Below are positions 1-8,195 of a DNA stretch of 9,486 bases, one piece after another. Each line of letters begins with the position of its first letter. Position 1 is the first letter of the stretch. The notes below the pieces were generated by a model. The model was not told the origin of the DNA, ran no database searches, and was given only the letters and a program-made list of their open reading frames with translations. The stretch comes from Betaproteobacteria bacterium (GTDB lineage: Bacteria; Pseudomonadota; Gammaproteobacteria; Burkholderiales; Gallionellaceae): the NCBI GenBank assembly GCA_028871775.1, contig JAGWMH010000059.1, positions 1-9,486 on the forward strand. Direction: 5' to 3'. The position numbers and the translations under genes were made by a program.

Positions 1-1421
1 GTGACATGGAAGTTGGTGTAGTACTCGTTGATTTCCTCATGCAGCAACCGGATGCGATGCTGCGCGCGTTGCAGCCGTTTGGTGGTGCGCACGATGCCGA
101 CGTAGTCCCACATGAAGCGGCGCAGTTCCGCCCAGTTGTGCGCGATGATGATTTCCTCGTCGGCATCGGTCACGCGGCTTTCGTCCCACTGCGGCAGCGG
201 GATGAACTTGCCGCGCGGCTTGTCGAGAATGTCGCGCGCGGCGGCTTCGGCGAATACCATGCATTCGAGCAGCGAGTTGCTGGCAAGGCGGTTGGCGCCA
301 TGCAGGCCGGTATGCGAGGTTTCTCCGATGGCGTACAGGTTGTCCGCGTCGGCGCGGCCGCGCAGGTCGGTGACGATGCCGCCGCAGGTATAGTGCGCGG
401 CCGGCACCACCGGGATGGGCTGCTGCGTGATGTCTATGCCCAGCGCCAGGCAGTACGCGTAGATGTTGGGGAAGTGTTCCCGCAGGAATGCCGCCGGCCG
501 GTGCGAGATGTCCAGGTACACGCAGTCCAGGCCGCGCTTTTTCATCTCGAAGTCGATGGCGCGCGCCACGATGTCGCGCGGCGCGAGCTCGGCACGCTCG
601 TCGTGCCCGGGCATGAAGCGTGTGCCGTCGGGCAGTTTCAGGATGCCGCCTTCGCCGCGCACCGCCTCGGAGATCAGGAAGGATTTGGCGTGCGGGTGGT
701 ACAGGCAGGTCGGATGGAACTGGATGAATTCCATGTTGGCCATGCGGCAGCCGGCGCGCCAGCCCATCGCGATGCCGTCGCCGGTGGCGGTATCGGGATT
801 GGTGGTGTAAAGATATACCTTGCCCGCGCCGCCGGTCGCCAGGATGGTGTCGTGTGCGGCAATGGTGACGACTTCGCCGCTCGGGCTGTTGAGCGCATAA
901 GCGCCATAACAGCGGTTGTCCTGATGGCCGAGTTTGTTGCCGGTGAGCAGGTCTATGGCGATGTGGTGTTCCAGCAGCGTGATGTTGGGGTGCGCCACTA
1001 CCTTGGCGGCGAGGGTTTCCTGCACCGCCATGCCGGTGGCATCGGCGGCATGGATGATGCGCCGGTGGCTGTGGCCGCCTTCGCGTGTCAGGTGATAGCC
1101 GGTGTCGGTGCTGGCATCGCGCGTGAACTGCACGCCCTGCGCGATCAGCCAGTCGAGCGCCGGCCTGGCGTGTTCGACTACATAGCGGGTGGTGGTCAGG
1201 TCGCACAGGCCCGCGCCGGCGACCAGGGTGTCCTGTATGTGCTCGGCGAGGGAGTCTTCCTGCGACAGCACCGTGGCGATGCCGCCCTGTGCCTGGGCGC
1301 TCGCCCCCTCCAGCAGCGATTTTTTGGTGATAACGGCAACTTTTCGCTGGTCGGCGAGTTTAAGCGCCAGCGACAGTCCGGCCAGGCCGCTGCCTATGAT
1401 CAGGACGTCAAATTGCAACAC
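1..1421 (-). CDS. nadB: L-aspartate oxidase (C-terminus cut by window edge)
   Basis: NadB oxidises L-aspartate to iminoaspartate with FAD, the first step of de novo NAD synthesis; NadA then condenses the product to quinolinate. Reading the minus strand gives 473 residues without a stop, running off the window; the family is usually about 530-540 aa, so roughly 60 C-terminal residues lie outside. Visible motifs are the dinucleotide-binding GSGLAGL (residues 10-16), AQAQGGIA (43-50), QFHPT with H236, SEAVRGEGG (251-259), PRDIVAR with R282, AHYTCGG with H343, and [13 protein letters not shown] (374-386). H236, R282 and H343 match the known E. coli active-site residues H244, R290 and H351 at a constant offset of 8. 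The only nearby ATG (at about 1449) is out of frame and meets a stop, and a TAG lies upstream in the true frame. The start is therefore GTG at 1421 or the adjacent TTG at 1418; the protein then begins [12 protein letters not shown]. It is transcribed away from rpoE, the usual pseudomonad-type neighbourhood. Confidence 0.96.
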   Translation of the reverse strand, partial: MLQFDVLIIGSGLAGLSLALKLADQRKVAVITKKSLLEGASAQAQGGIATVLSQEDSLAEHIQDTLVAGAGLCDLTTTRYVVEHARPALDWLIAQGVQFTRDASTDTGYHLTREGGHSHRRIIHAADATGMAVQETLAAKVVAHPNITLLEHHIAIDLLTGNKLGHQDNRCYGAYALNSPSGEVVTIAAHDTILATGGAGKVYLYTTNPDTATGDGIAMGWRAGCRMANMEFIQFHPTCLYHPHAKSFLISEAVRGEGGILKLPDGTRFMPGHDERAELAPRDIVARAIDFEMKKRGLDCVYLDISHRPAAFLREHFPNIYAYCLALGIDITQQPIPVVPAAHYTCGGIVTDLRGRADADNLYAIGETSHTGLHGANRLASNSLLECMVFAEAAARDILDKPRGKFIPLPQWDESRVTDADEEIIIAHNWAELRRFMWDYVGIVRTTKRLQRAQHRIRLLHEEINEYYTNFHV

Positions 1422-1456
1422 TTGAGAAATCCGCTTGGGTATCCATAATGAATGGA

Positions 1457-1465
1457 ACTATAGCA
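1457..1465 (-). promoter_or_regulatory. Candidate extended -10 promoter of nadB
   Basis: On the minus strand the sequence TGC-TATAGT fits an extended -10 element (TGn followed by a 5/6 match to TATAAT). No good -35 lies 17 bp upstream, as is common for extended -10 promoters. Transcription would begin near 1450, leaving a leader of about 30 nt before the GTG/TTG start of nadB. This is inferred from sequence only. Confidence 0.4.
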
Positions 1466-1498
1466 AATCCCCGGATGGTTAATTGTCCATTCTCCGGA

Positions 1499-1527
1499 GT
1501 GAACTAATTTCATTGTTCCATGTCAAT
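1499..1527 (+). promoter_or_regulatory. Candidate sigma-E (RpoE) autoregulatory promoter
   Basis: GAACTA at 1501-1506 is followed after exactly 16 bp by TCAAT at 1523-1527. The core elements GAACT and TCAA, and the 16-bp spacing, fit the known RpoE/AlgU promoter consensus (GAACTT, 16 bp, TCAAA or TCTGA). It points at rpoE, about 100 bp downstream, which is where sigma-E operons normally carry an autoregulated promoter. The last -35 base is A rather than T, and there is no experimental support. Confidence 0.5.
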
Positions 1528-1546
1528 CATCGCGGCGGGTAAATGG

Positions 1547-1575
1547 CTGACGCTTCCGGCCTGTCCGGTTATACT
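1547..1575 (+). promoter_or_regulatory. Candidate sigma-70 promoter of the rpoE operon
   Basis: CTGACG (1547-1552) and TATACT (1570-1575) are separated by 17 bp. They match the housekeeping consensus at 4/6 and 5/6 positions. Transcription would start near 1582, giving a leader of about 43 nt before the rpoE ATG. This would supply basal expression alongside the sigma-E-type promoter upstream. Confidence 0.5.
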
Positions 1576-1624
1576 AGCGCGCCGCATTTGTGGCGGCGTG
1601 ATGCAAGAACCGGGATAACGGGGA

Positions 1625-2224
1625 ATGGGCGACAGGGAAGTCGATCAGCAATTAGTCGAGCGCGCGCAACGCGGTGACAAGCATGCGTACGAGCTGCTGA
1701 TCGTCAAGTATCAGCGCCGGCTGGCCCGCCTGATTTCGCGCTTTGTGCGCGATGCGGCCGAGGTCGAGGACGTGACCCAGGAAGCCTTTATCAAGGCCTA
1801 TCGCGCCTTGCCGACCTTCCGCGGGGAAAGCGCGTTTTATACCTGGCTATACCGCATCGGCATCAACACCGCGAAGAATTACCTGCTGGCGCTCAAGAGG
1901 CGCGCCCCGACCAGCACACCGTTCGATGCGGACGAGGCGGAAGGCTTCGAGGATGCGGGGTTGTTGCAGGAAGTGAGCACGCCGGAAAATGAGTTGATGA
2001 GCAAACAGGTGGTCGAAGTGGTGAATTCATCCTTGCAGCAATTGCCGGATGATCTGCGCACCGCCCTCACCCTGCGTGAAATCGAGGGGTTGAGCTATGA
2101 AGAAATCGCAGATGTGATGAACTGCCCGATCGGCACCGTGCGTTCCCGTATTTTCAGGGCGCGCGAGGCGATTGCGGAAAATTTGCGCCCGCTATTGGGC
2201 ACCAGTGAACATAACAGGTGGTAA
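1625..2224 (+). CDS. rpoE: RNA polymerase sigma factor RpoE (AlgU/sigma-E)
   Basis: This is an ECF-family sigma factor that directs RNA polymerase to envelope-stress promoters once released from its membrane anti-sigma factor. The 199-aa product has the usual two-domain layout. Region 2 lies at about residues 25-93, with the conserved DVTQEAFIKAYRALPTFRGESAFYTWLYRIGINTAKNYL stretch spread over 49-87. After an acidic linker (100-120), region 4 lies at about 133-185 with the LSYEEIADVMNCPIGTVRSR helix-turn-helix (156-175). The length is typical of the RpoE/AlgU subgroup. An in-frame TAA sits 7 bp upstream (1616-1618), so ATG 1625 is the first possible ATG; the purine run GGGGA lies only a base or so before it, so ribosome binding looks suboptimal. 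The gene is followed directly by its anti-sigma factor, with two candidate promoters upstream, one of them sigma-E-like. Confidence 0.97.
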   Translation: MGDREVDQQLVERAQRGDKHAYELLIVKYQRRLARLISRFVRDAAEVEDVTQEAFIKAYRALPTFRGESAFYTWLYRIGINTAKNYLLALKRRAPTSTPFDADEAEGFEDAGLLQEVSTPENELMSKQVVEVVNSSLQQLPDDLRTALTLREIEGLSYEEIADVMNCPIGTVRSRIFRAREAIAENLRPLLGTSEHNRW

Positions 2225-2226
2225 CT

Positions 2227-2709
2227 ATGAAACAGCAAATTTCAGTATTCATGGATGGTGAGTTGTTCGATGACGAAGCGGAAGCGTTGCTCGACAAGCT
2301 GAAGCGTAATCCTGATGTTTGTGAAGAATGGCAGGCCTATCACTTGATCGGCGATGTGCTGCGCCAGCCCGACCAGGCCTGTTGCAATATCAGTGCTGCC
2401 TTGCGCGAGCGGCTACAGGCAGAGCCCACGGTGCTCGCCCCGCGCAGCCGCACCAGACAGAATGCGAGATGGTTTGCGCTTTCCGCTGCCGCTTCGGTCA
2501 TGGCCCTGGCCCTGGTGGCATGGATGTCGGTGCAGGTTGGGCCGGAGGCTCCGCCGCAGATGGCCATGCAGCAGTCCAACGCACTGCGCCCTGCCAGTTT
2601 CTCCGGCAATAAGGGGCTGAATAATTACCTCATGGCACACCAGGAATATTCTCCCAGCGCCGATATGCGGGGCGCTGCCTCTTACATTCGTACTGCGGGG
2701 GACAAATAG
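2227..2709 (+). CDS. rseA: Anti-sigma-E factor RseA/MucA
   Basis: RseA/MucA is a single-pass inner-membrane protein whose cytoplasmic N-terminus holds RpoE inactive and whose periplasmic C-terminus is bound by RseB and cut under stress. The 160-aa product starts MKQQISVFMDGELFDDEAEALLDKL, the typical anti-sigma domain (about 1-70), including the EEWQAYHLIGDVLR segment (33-46). One hydrophobic helix follows at about 83-104 (ARWFALSAAASVMALALVAW). The periplasmic tail contains NNYLMAHQEYSPSADMRG (132-149), which resembles the MucA/RseA C-terminal segment of related bacteria. ATG 2227 was chosen because AGGTGG at 2216-2221 gives a well-spaced ribosome site; a GTG at 2218 in the same frame would overlap the end of rpoE. 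Only 2 bp separate the rpoE stop from this ATG, so the two are probably translationally coupled, as expected for a sigma/anti-sigma pair. Confidence 0.93.
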   Translation: MKQQISVFMDGELFDDEAEALLDKLKRNPDVCEEWQAYHLIGDVLRQPDQACCNISAALRERLQAEPTVLAPRSRTRQNARWFALSAAASVMALALVAWMSVQVGPEAPPQMAMQQSNALRPASFSGNKGLNNYLMAHQEYSPSADMRGAASYIRTAGDK

Positions 2710-3701
2710 TGCAAGTTGCCATGGCTAAGCCCGCGCTTATATTGATGGGTCTGTTGGCTGCTATTCCTGGCGCGTTTGCCGACCCGTTGTGGCAGGACGA
2801 ACTGAACTGGTTGAAGATAATGGCGTTTGCCGCGCACCAGACCGACTACAGCGGCACCTTCCTGTACCAATACGGCAACCACGTTGAAATTTCACGCATC
2901 ACCCACGTTGTGGACCGTGATGGCGAGCACAGCAGACTGGAGAGTCTGGATGGTGTGCGGCATGAAATTATCCTCAATAACGGCCAGGTGTTGTGCTACC
3001 TGGGCGGCCGTAAGGTGAAATTGAAAGAACACCAGGGCACTCCCCGTACGTTTCCTGCGCTGTTGCCGGAGCAACTTTCATTGTTGAATGAAAATTATCA
3101 GATCAAACAGGGGGAAGAAGGCAAAGTGGCGGGATTTCATGCCCATGCCATGATTTTTCAGCCGAAGGATAATTTGCGCTACATCCACAAGATGTGGGCG
3201 CACAGCGATTCCGGCTTGTTGCTCAAGGCGGAGGTACTGGATGACCGCAGCCGTGTGATAGAGCAGAATACTTTCATCCAGCTGAATATGGACGGCAATA
3301 TTGACCGTTCATGGATTGTCGCGGGCACACCGGATGCAGTCCTGATTGCGCGTCAACAACGCCATACCGTGTTGCCCAAGACAGAAGCGATGGCCGGTTC
3401 AAGCGGCTGGCAAGTGGATATGCTCCCAGCCGGTTTTAAGAAAATCACCGAGGTACGCCGCCCGATGCTCGGCAAGAAGGCACCGGTTATCCAACTGGTA
3501 TTTTCCGATGGGCTGGCCGGCATCTCGGTCTTCATTGAGTCTTCAGATGGTGATCAAGACGACCATACTGGTTTGTCCAGCCAGGGGGCAGTGCAGGTTT
3601 ATAGCAAGGTGGCCGGCAACTATCTGGTAACGGTGGTGGGCGAAGTGCCGCCGCGTACCGTGATGCGGGTTGCCGATTCGGTGCGTTACGGCGGGCAATG
3701 A
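2709..3701 (+). CDS. rseB: Periplasmic sigma-E regulator RseB/MucB
   Basis: RseB/MucB binds the periplasmic tail of RseA and shields it from proteolysis; lipid or LPS signals release it. The 330-aa product begins with a Sec signal peptide (MQVAMAKPALILMGLLAAIPGAFA), with predicted cleavage after A24 (AFA|DP). The mature protein fits the MucB/RseB layout: a larger N-terminal lipoprotein-carrier-like domain (about 25-200, with QTDYSGTFLYQYGNHVEISRITH near the start) and a smaller C-terminal domain (about 220-325, including WQVDMLPAGFKK and the VVGEVPPRTV segment). GTG 2709 overlaps the rseA TAG by one base and has GGGGGA (2697-2702) six bases upstream. The ATG at 2721 lacks a ribosome site and would shorten the signal peptide, so GTG is preferred. 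The stop codon sits inside a 9-bp hairpin. Confidence 0.94.
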   Translation: MQVAMAKPALILMGLLAAIPGAFADPLWQDELNWLKIMAFAAHQTDYSGTFLYQYGNHVEISRITHVVDRDGEHSRLESLDGVRHEIILNNGQVLCYLGGRKVKLKEHQGTPRTFPALLPEQLSLLNENYQIKQGEEGKVAGFHAHAMIFQPKDNLRYIHKMWAHSDSGLLLKAEVLDDRSRVIEQNTFIQLNMDGNIDRSWIVAGTPDAVLIARQQRHTVLPKTEAMAGSSGWQVDMLPAGFKKITEVRRPMLGKKAPVIQLVFSDGLAGISVFIESSDGDQDDHTGLSSQGAVQVYSKVAGNYLVTVVGEVPPRTVMRVADSVRYGGQ

Positions 3702-3735
3702 CCGGGTCAGCCGCCGCGAGGGCCAAGGTCATTGC
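3695..3735 (+). other. Perfect 9-bp hairpin over the rseB stop
   Basis: GCAATGACC (3695-3703) and GGTCATTGC (3727-3735) are exact reverse complements with a 23-nt GC-rich loop. The left arm contains the rseB stop codon. No T-run follows, so it is not a standard intrinsic terminator. It could be an RNA stability or processing element, or an attenuator between the regulatory genes and mucD. The structure is read directly; the function is unknown. Confidence 0.55.
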
Positions 3736-3766
3736 GGTTGTAGAGAAAACGCACCACTTCTGTTAA
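3698..3766 (+). CDS. 22-codon ORF overlapping the rseB stop (possible rseC remnant)
   Basis: An ATG overlaps the rseB TGA (ATGA) and opens a 22-codon frame, MTGSAAARAKVIAVVEKTHHFC, ending at TAA 3764-3766. Four-base stop/start overlaps usually mark coupled translation, and GGCGGG lies just upstream. In Pseudomonas the next gene here would be mucC (rseC). The ARAKVIAVVE stretch is vaguely like the start of RseC-type proteins, but the resemblance is far too short to count as homology. It could equally be chance, a remnant, or a short coupling ORF. The gap up to mucD (3702-3797) shows no other gene. Confidence 0.2.
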   Translation: MTGSAAARAKVIAVVEKTHHFC

Positions 3767-3797
3767 TACATTTTCTTTCATAAGTGAGGCTCAATTT

Positions 3798-5180
3798 ATG
3801 TTGAAAAAACTTTTCATCATTCTGCTTTGTTTCATTCCGCAGCTTGCACCGGCCAGGGAGCTGCCCGACTTCACCGAGCTGGTGGAAAAGCAGGGACCGG
3901 CAGTGGTTAACATCAGCACCACGCAGATTATCCGCAGCCCCCAGGCGTTTCCGGGCATACCCAACCTGCCCAAGGGTGACCCGTTCTTCGATTTTTTTAA
4001 CCGCTTTGCGCCGCCAATGCCGCGCGAGCGGGAAACCCAGTCCCTCGGCTCCGGCTTCATCATCAGCGAGGATGGCTACATCATGACCAATGCGCATGTG
4101 GTAGGCAGCGCTGACGGAATTACGGTGCGCCTGACCGACAAGCGCGAATTCAAGGCCAAGGTGATCGGGGTGGACAAGCGCACCGACGTGGCATTGATAA
4201 AGATCGAGGCGAGTGGCCTGCCCAAGATTACGCAGGGTGACCCGAACGTCCTCAAGGTGGGTGAGTGGGTGGTGGCCATCGGCTCGCCGTTCGGTTTCGA
4301 CAGCAGCGTGACAGCCGGCATCGTGAGCGCCAAGGGGCGCTCCCTGCCGCAGGAAAATTATGTGCCCTTCATCCAGACCGATGCCGCCATCAACCCCGGC
4401 AATTCGGGCGGCCCGCTGTTCAATATGAAGGGCGAGGTGATCGGCATCAACTCGCAAATTTACAGCCGTTCCGGCGGTTACATGGGGCTGTCATTCGCCA
4501 TCCCGATTGATGTGGCGATGGATGTGGCCAATCAGTTGCGCACCTCCGGCAAGGTGACGCGCGGGCGCATCGGCGTGACCATACAGGAAGTCACGCGCGA
4601 CCTGGCCGAATCATTCGGCTTGAGCAAGGCGGGCGGCGCGTTGATCAGCAGCGTGGAAAAAGGCGGCGCGGCGGACAAGGCGGGCGTACAGGTCAGCGAC
4701 GTGATCCTCAAGTTTGACGGAAAAACAGTTGTTTCATCCGCCGACTTGCCGCGCATGGTTGCCGCCACGCGCCCCGGCAGCAAAGTGGCAGTACAGGTGT
4801 GGCGCAAGGGTGAGAGCAAGGAAATCAGCCTGACCGTGGGCGAAATGCCGAGTGATACCCAGACAGCGCAGGGCGGCGAGCCCGGTGCGGGTGAGAGTGT
4901 GGCGCGCCTGGGTCTGGTGTTGAGCGAACTCAACGCCGAGCAGAAAAACGAGTTGGACGTGAAAGGCGGCCTGCTGGTGGAAGATGTAAAAGGCACCGCC
5001 GCAGCGCGTGCCGGATTGCACCGTGGCGATGTCATTCTGGCCATCGGCAATGTCGAAGTAAGCTCGCTCGAACAGTTCAATGAGGCGCTGAAGCAGATAC
5101 CCAAGGGGCGCAATGTCGCCCTGTTGGTGCGGCGCGACGAGGGCGTTTACTACATCGCCCTCAAACTCGGCGAAAAGTAG
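3798..5180 (+). CDS. mucD: Periplasmic serine protease MucD (HtrA/DegP family, two PDZ domains)
   Basis: This is a periplasmic HtrA protease/chaperone that degrades misfolded envelope proteins and, in Pseudomonas, dampens the sigma-E response. The 460-aa product starts with a signal peptide, MLKKLFIILLCFIPQLAPA, probably cleaved after A19. The trypsin-like domain (about 25-250) carries the full catalytic triad: H100 in TNAHVVG, D130 in RTDVALIKIE, and S203 in NPGNSGGPL. Two PDZ domains follow at about 258-348 (RGRIGVTIQEV) and about 370-458 (GGLLVEDVKGTAAARAGLHRGDVIL), joined by a Gly/Glu-rich linker (350-366). Two PDZ domains and a cleavable signal separate it from DegS, which is membrane-anchored with one PDZ. 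ATG 3798 has GAGG (3786-3789) eight bases upstream. A 96-bp gap separates it from rseB, larger than the other spacings in the operon, so it may be partly independent. Confidence 0.95.
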   Translation: MLKKLFIILLCFIPQLAPARELPDFTELVEKQGPAVVNISTTQIIRSPQAFPGIPNLPKGDPFFDFFNRFAPPMPRERETQSLGSGFIISEDGYIMTNAHVVGSADGITVRLTDKREFKAKVIGVDKRTDVALIKIEASGLPKITQGDPNVLKVGEWVVAIGSPFGFDSSVTAGIVSAKGRSLPQENYVPFIQTDAAINPGNSGGPLFNMKGEVIGINSQIYSRSGGYMGLSFAIPIDVAMDVANQLRTSGKVTRGRIGVTIQEVTRDLAESFGLSKAGGALISSVEKGGAADKAGVQVSDVILKFDGKTVVSSADLPRMVAATRPGSKVAVQVWRKGESKEISLTVGEMPSDTQTAQGGEPGAGESVARLGLVLSELNAEQKNELDVKGGLLVEDVKGTAAARAGLHRGDVILAIGNVEVSSLEQFNEALKQIPKGRNVALLVRRDEGVYYIALKLGEK

Positions 5181-5221
5181 GAAAACAACCCTCATTGCAG
5201 CCTCCGCCAGCGCGCATCATT

Positions 5222-5262
5222 CCCGGCTTATCCTCCTGCTTCGGGCAGTGGGATAAGCCGGG
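5222..5262 (+). terminator. Long hairpin after mucD, probable terminator
   Basis: CCCGGCTTATCC (5222-5233) pairs perfectly with GGATAAGCCGGG (5251-5262). The 17-nt loop contains a second small stem, CTGC/GCAG, around a TTCGG loop. It lies 41 bp after the mucD stop and before the typA promoter, as expected for an operon end. No clean T-run follows on the plus strand (only a short TTT at 5268-5270), so termination may be weak or factor-assisted. Confidence 0.6.
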
Positions 5263-5315
5263 TGCGCTTTGGCATTCAGCAGCCAAGGAATATACCAAGC
5301 CGCGCCCGGGTGATG

Positions 5316-5324
5316 TGCTAGAAT
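5316..5324 (+). promoter_or_regulatory. Candidate extended -10 promoter of typA
   Basis: TGC-TAGAAT forms an extended -10 element with a 5/6 match to TATAAT. No convincing -35 is seen 16-18 bp upstream. Transcription would start near 5331, giving a leader of about 28 nt before the typA ATG, with AGGT (5347-5350) as the ribosome site. The remainder of the 5181-5358 gap holds only the hairpin and no gene. Confidence 0.4.
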
Positions 5325-5358
5325 GCGCGCCCTTTGATTATTAGCCAGGTAGTAACTC

Positions 5359-7176
<1,818 letters not shown>

Positions 7177-7189
7177 GCCCAGGACCGTG

Positions 7190-8122
7190 ATGGTGCCGGC
7201 CAACACGATCCTCGTGCTGGTCGGTGTCGCCGCCCTGCTGCTGCTGGGCTGGCTGGTGCTGCGGCTGGAGGGCAGCCTGCGCCTGCTCGACCGCTCCTCG
7301 CAGTCGCTCGAAGGCCGGATCGGGCAGGGATTGCGCGATGCCAACCAGACCTTTGCCGATGTCCTGCAGCGGCTGGCGGTGATCGACGTGGCGCAGCGCC
7401 AGCTGCATGAGCTGACCCGGGAAGTGGTGGGACTGGAAGCGCTGCTGGGCGACCGCAGTGCACGCGGTGCCTTCGGCGAGATCCAGCTGCAGGGCCTGGT
7501 GGAAAACCTGCTGCCGGCGGGACTTTACCGCTTCCAGCATGTGCTTTCGACCGGTGCGCGCGCCGACTGCCTGCTGATCCTGCCCGAGCCGACCGGCGCG
7601 CTGGTCGTCGATGCCAAATTCCCGCTGGAAAACTTCCGCCGTGGGCAGGATCCCGAGCTTTCCGCCGAAGCGCGCGGCGAAGCACGGCGCCGCCTGCGCA
7701 ATGATCTGCGCGGACACATCGACGCCATTGCCGACAAGTACATCCTGCCCGGCGAGACCGCCGACCTCGCGATCATGTTCCTGCCGGCTGAGGCGCTGTT
7801 TGCCGAGCTGCACGGCGCGCTGCCCGAGCTGGTCGAACATGCGCAGCGGCGCCACGTCTGCGTGGCCTCACCCACCACCCTGTTTGCGATCCTGCACAGC
7901 GCTGCCGCGGTGATCAAGGATGCGCGCACGCGCGAACAGGCGCAGCACATCCGCACCGCGCTGGCGCAGCTCGCCGCCGACTTCGGCCGCTTCGATCAGC
8001 GCCTCGACAATCTGACCCGCCACCACGCCCAGATGGGACGTGACCTGGAGGAGCTGGCCATCACCGGACGCCAGCTCAGCCGACGCTTCCGCCAGGTCGA
8101 GGGCGGCGAACCACCGGCCTGA
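7190..8122 (+). CDS. rmuC: DNA recombination protein RmuC family (short form)
   Basis: RmuC proteins limit recombination at inverted repeats and are thought to be membrane-anchored proteins with a nuclease-like fold; the exact biochemistry is not settled. The 310-aa product has one N-terminal transmembrane helix (about 7-24, ILVLVGVAALLLLGWLVL) and a short helical linker (about 30-85). The RmuC core follows, with ARGAFGEIQLQGLVENLLP (91-109), the hallmark VDAKFPLENF (140-149), and the helical VAHxxLFAIL-like segment VASPTTLFAIL. E. coli RmuC is about 475 aa with a much longer coiled coil, so this is a compact version. ATG 7190 has AGGA (7181-7184) five bases upstream; GTG 7187 would be too close. 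It starts 13 bp after the typA stop, so co-transcription is likely. GC is visibly higher than in the rpoE operon, and TTG leucine codons nearly vanish. Confidence 0.88.
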   Translation: MVPANTILVLVGVAALLLLGWLVLRLEGSLRLLDRSSQSLEGRIGQGLRDANQTFADVLQRLAVIDVAQRQLHELTREVVGLEALLGDRSARGAFGEIQLQGLVENLLPAGLYRFQHVLSTGARADCLLILPEPTGALVVDAKFPLENFRRGQDPELSAEARGEARRRLRNDLRGHIDAIADKYILPGETADLAIMFLPAEALFAELHGALPELVEHAQRRHVCVASPTTLFAILHSAAAVIKDARTREQAQHIRTALAQLAADFGRFDQRLDNLTRHHAQMGRDLEELAITGRQLSRRFRQVEGGEPPA

Positions 8123-8138
8123 TCCGGCATCCTGAGGC

Positions 8139-8166
8139 TTGGCCAGGGAGGTCGGTGAAGTGATAT
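8139..8166 (+). promoter_or_regulatory. Possible promoter of the SirB1-family gene
   Basis: TTGGCC (8139-8144) and TGATAT (8161-8166), 16 bp apart, loosely resemble -35 and -10 elements in the 73-bp gap after rmuC. The -10 match is poor (3/6). If real, the transcript starts near 8173, which would rule out the upstream TTG 8139 and GTG 8160 start codons of the next gene. Confidence 0.25.
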
Positions 8167-8195
8167 CCTGCGCTGGACGAACGCGAGGGACGGGC

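Noticed and set aside
37..1206. 389-codon ORF on the minus strand within nadB
   Set aside because: It is a shifted frame of nadB, rich in Arg/His/Pro with no family motif; the adjacent frame gives an unmistakable L-aspartate oxidase.
6..1448. 480-codon plus-strand ORF opposite nadB
   Set aside because: An antisense shadow caused by high-GC codon bias, with no recognisable domain.
3744..3772. Possible separate promoter for mucD in the rseB-mucD gap
   Set aside because: TACATT at 3767-3772 is a 4/6 match, but no -35 is found at a workable distance.
3798..5180. Identification of the HtrA protease as DegS
   Set aside because: It has two PDZ domains and a cleavable signal peptide, so it fits MucD/DegP rather than the anchored single-PDZ DegS.
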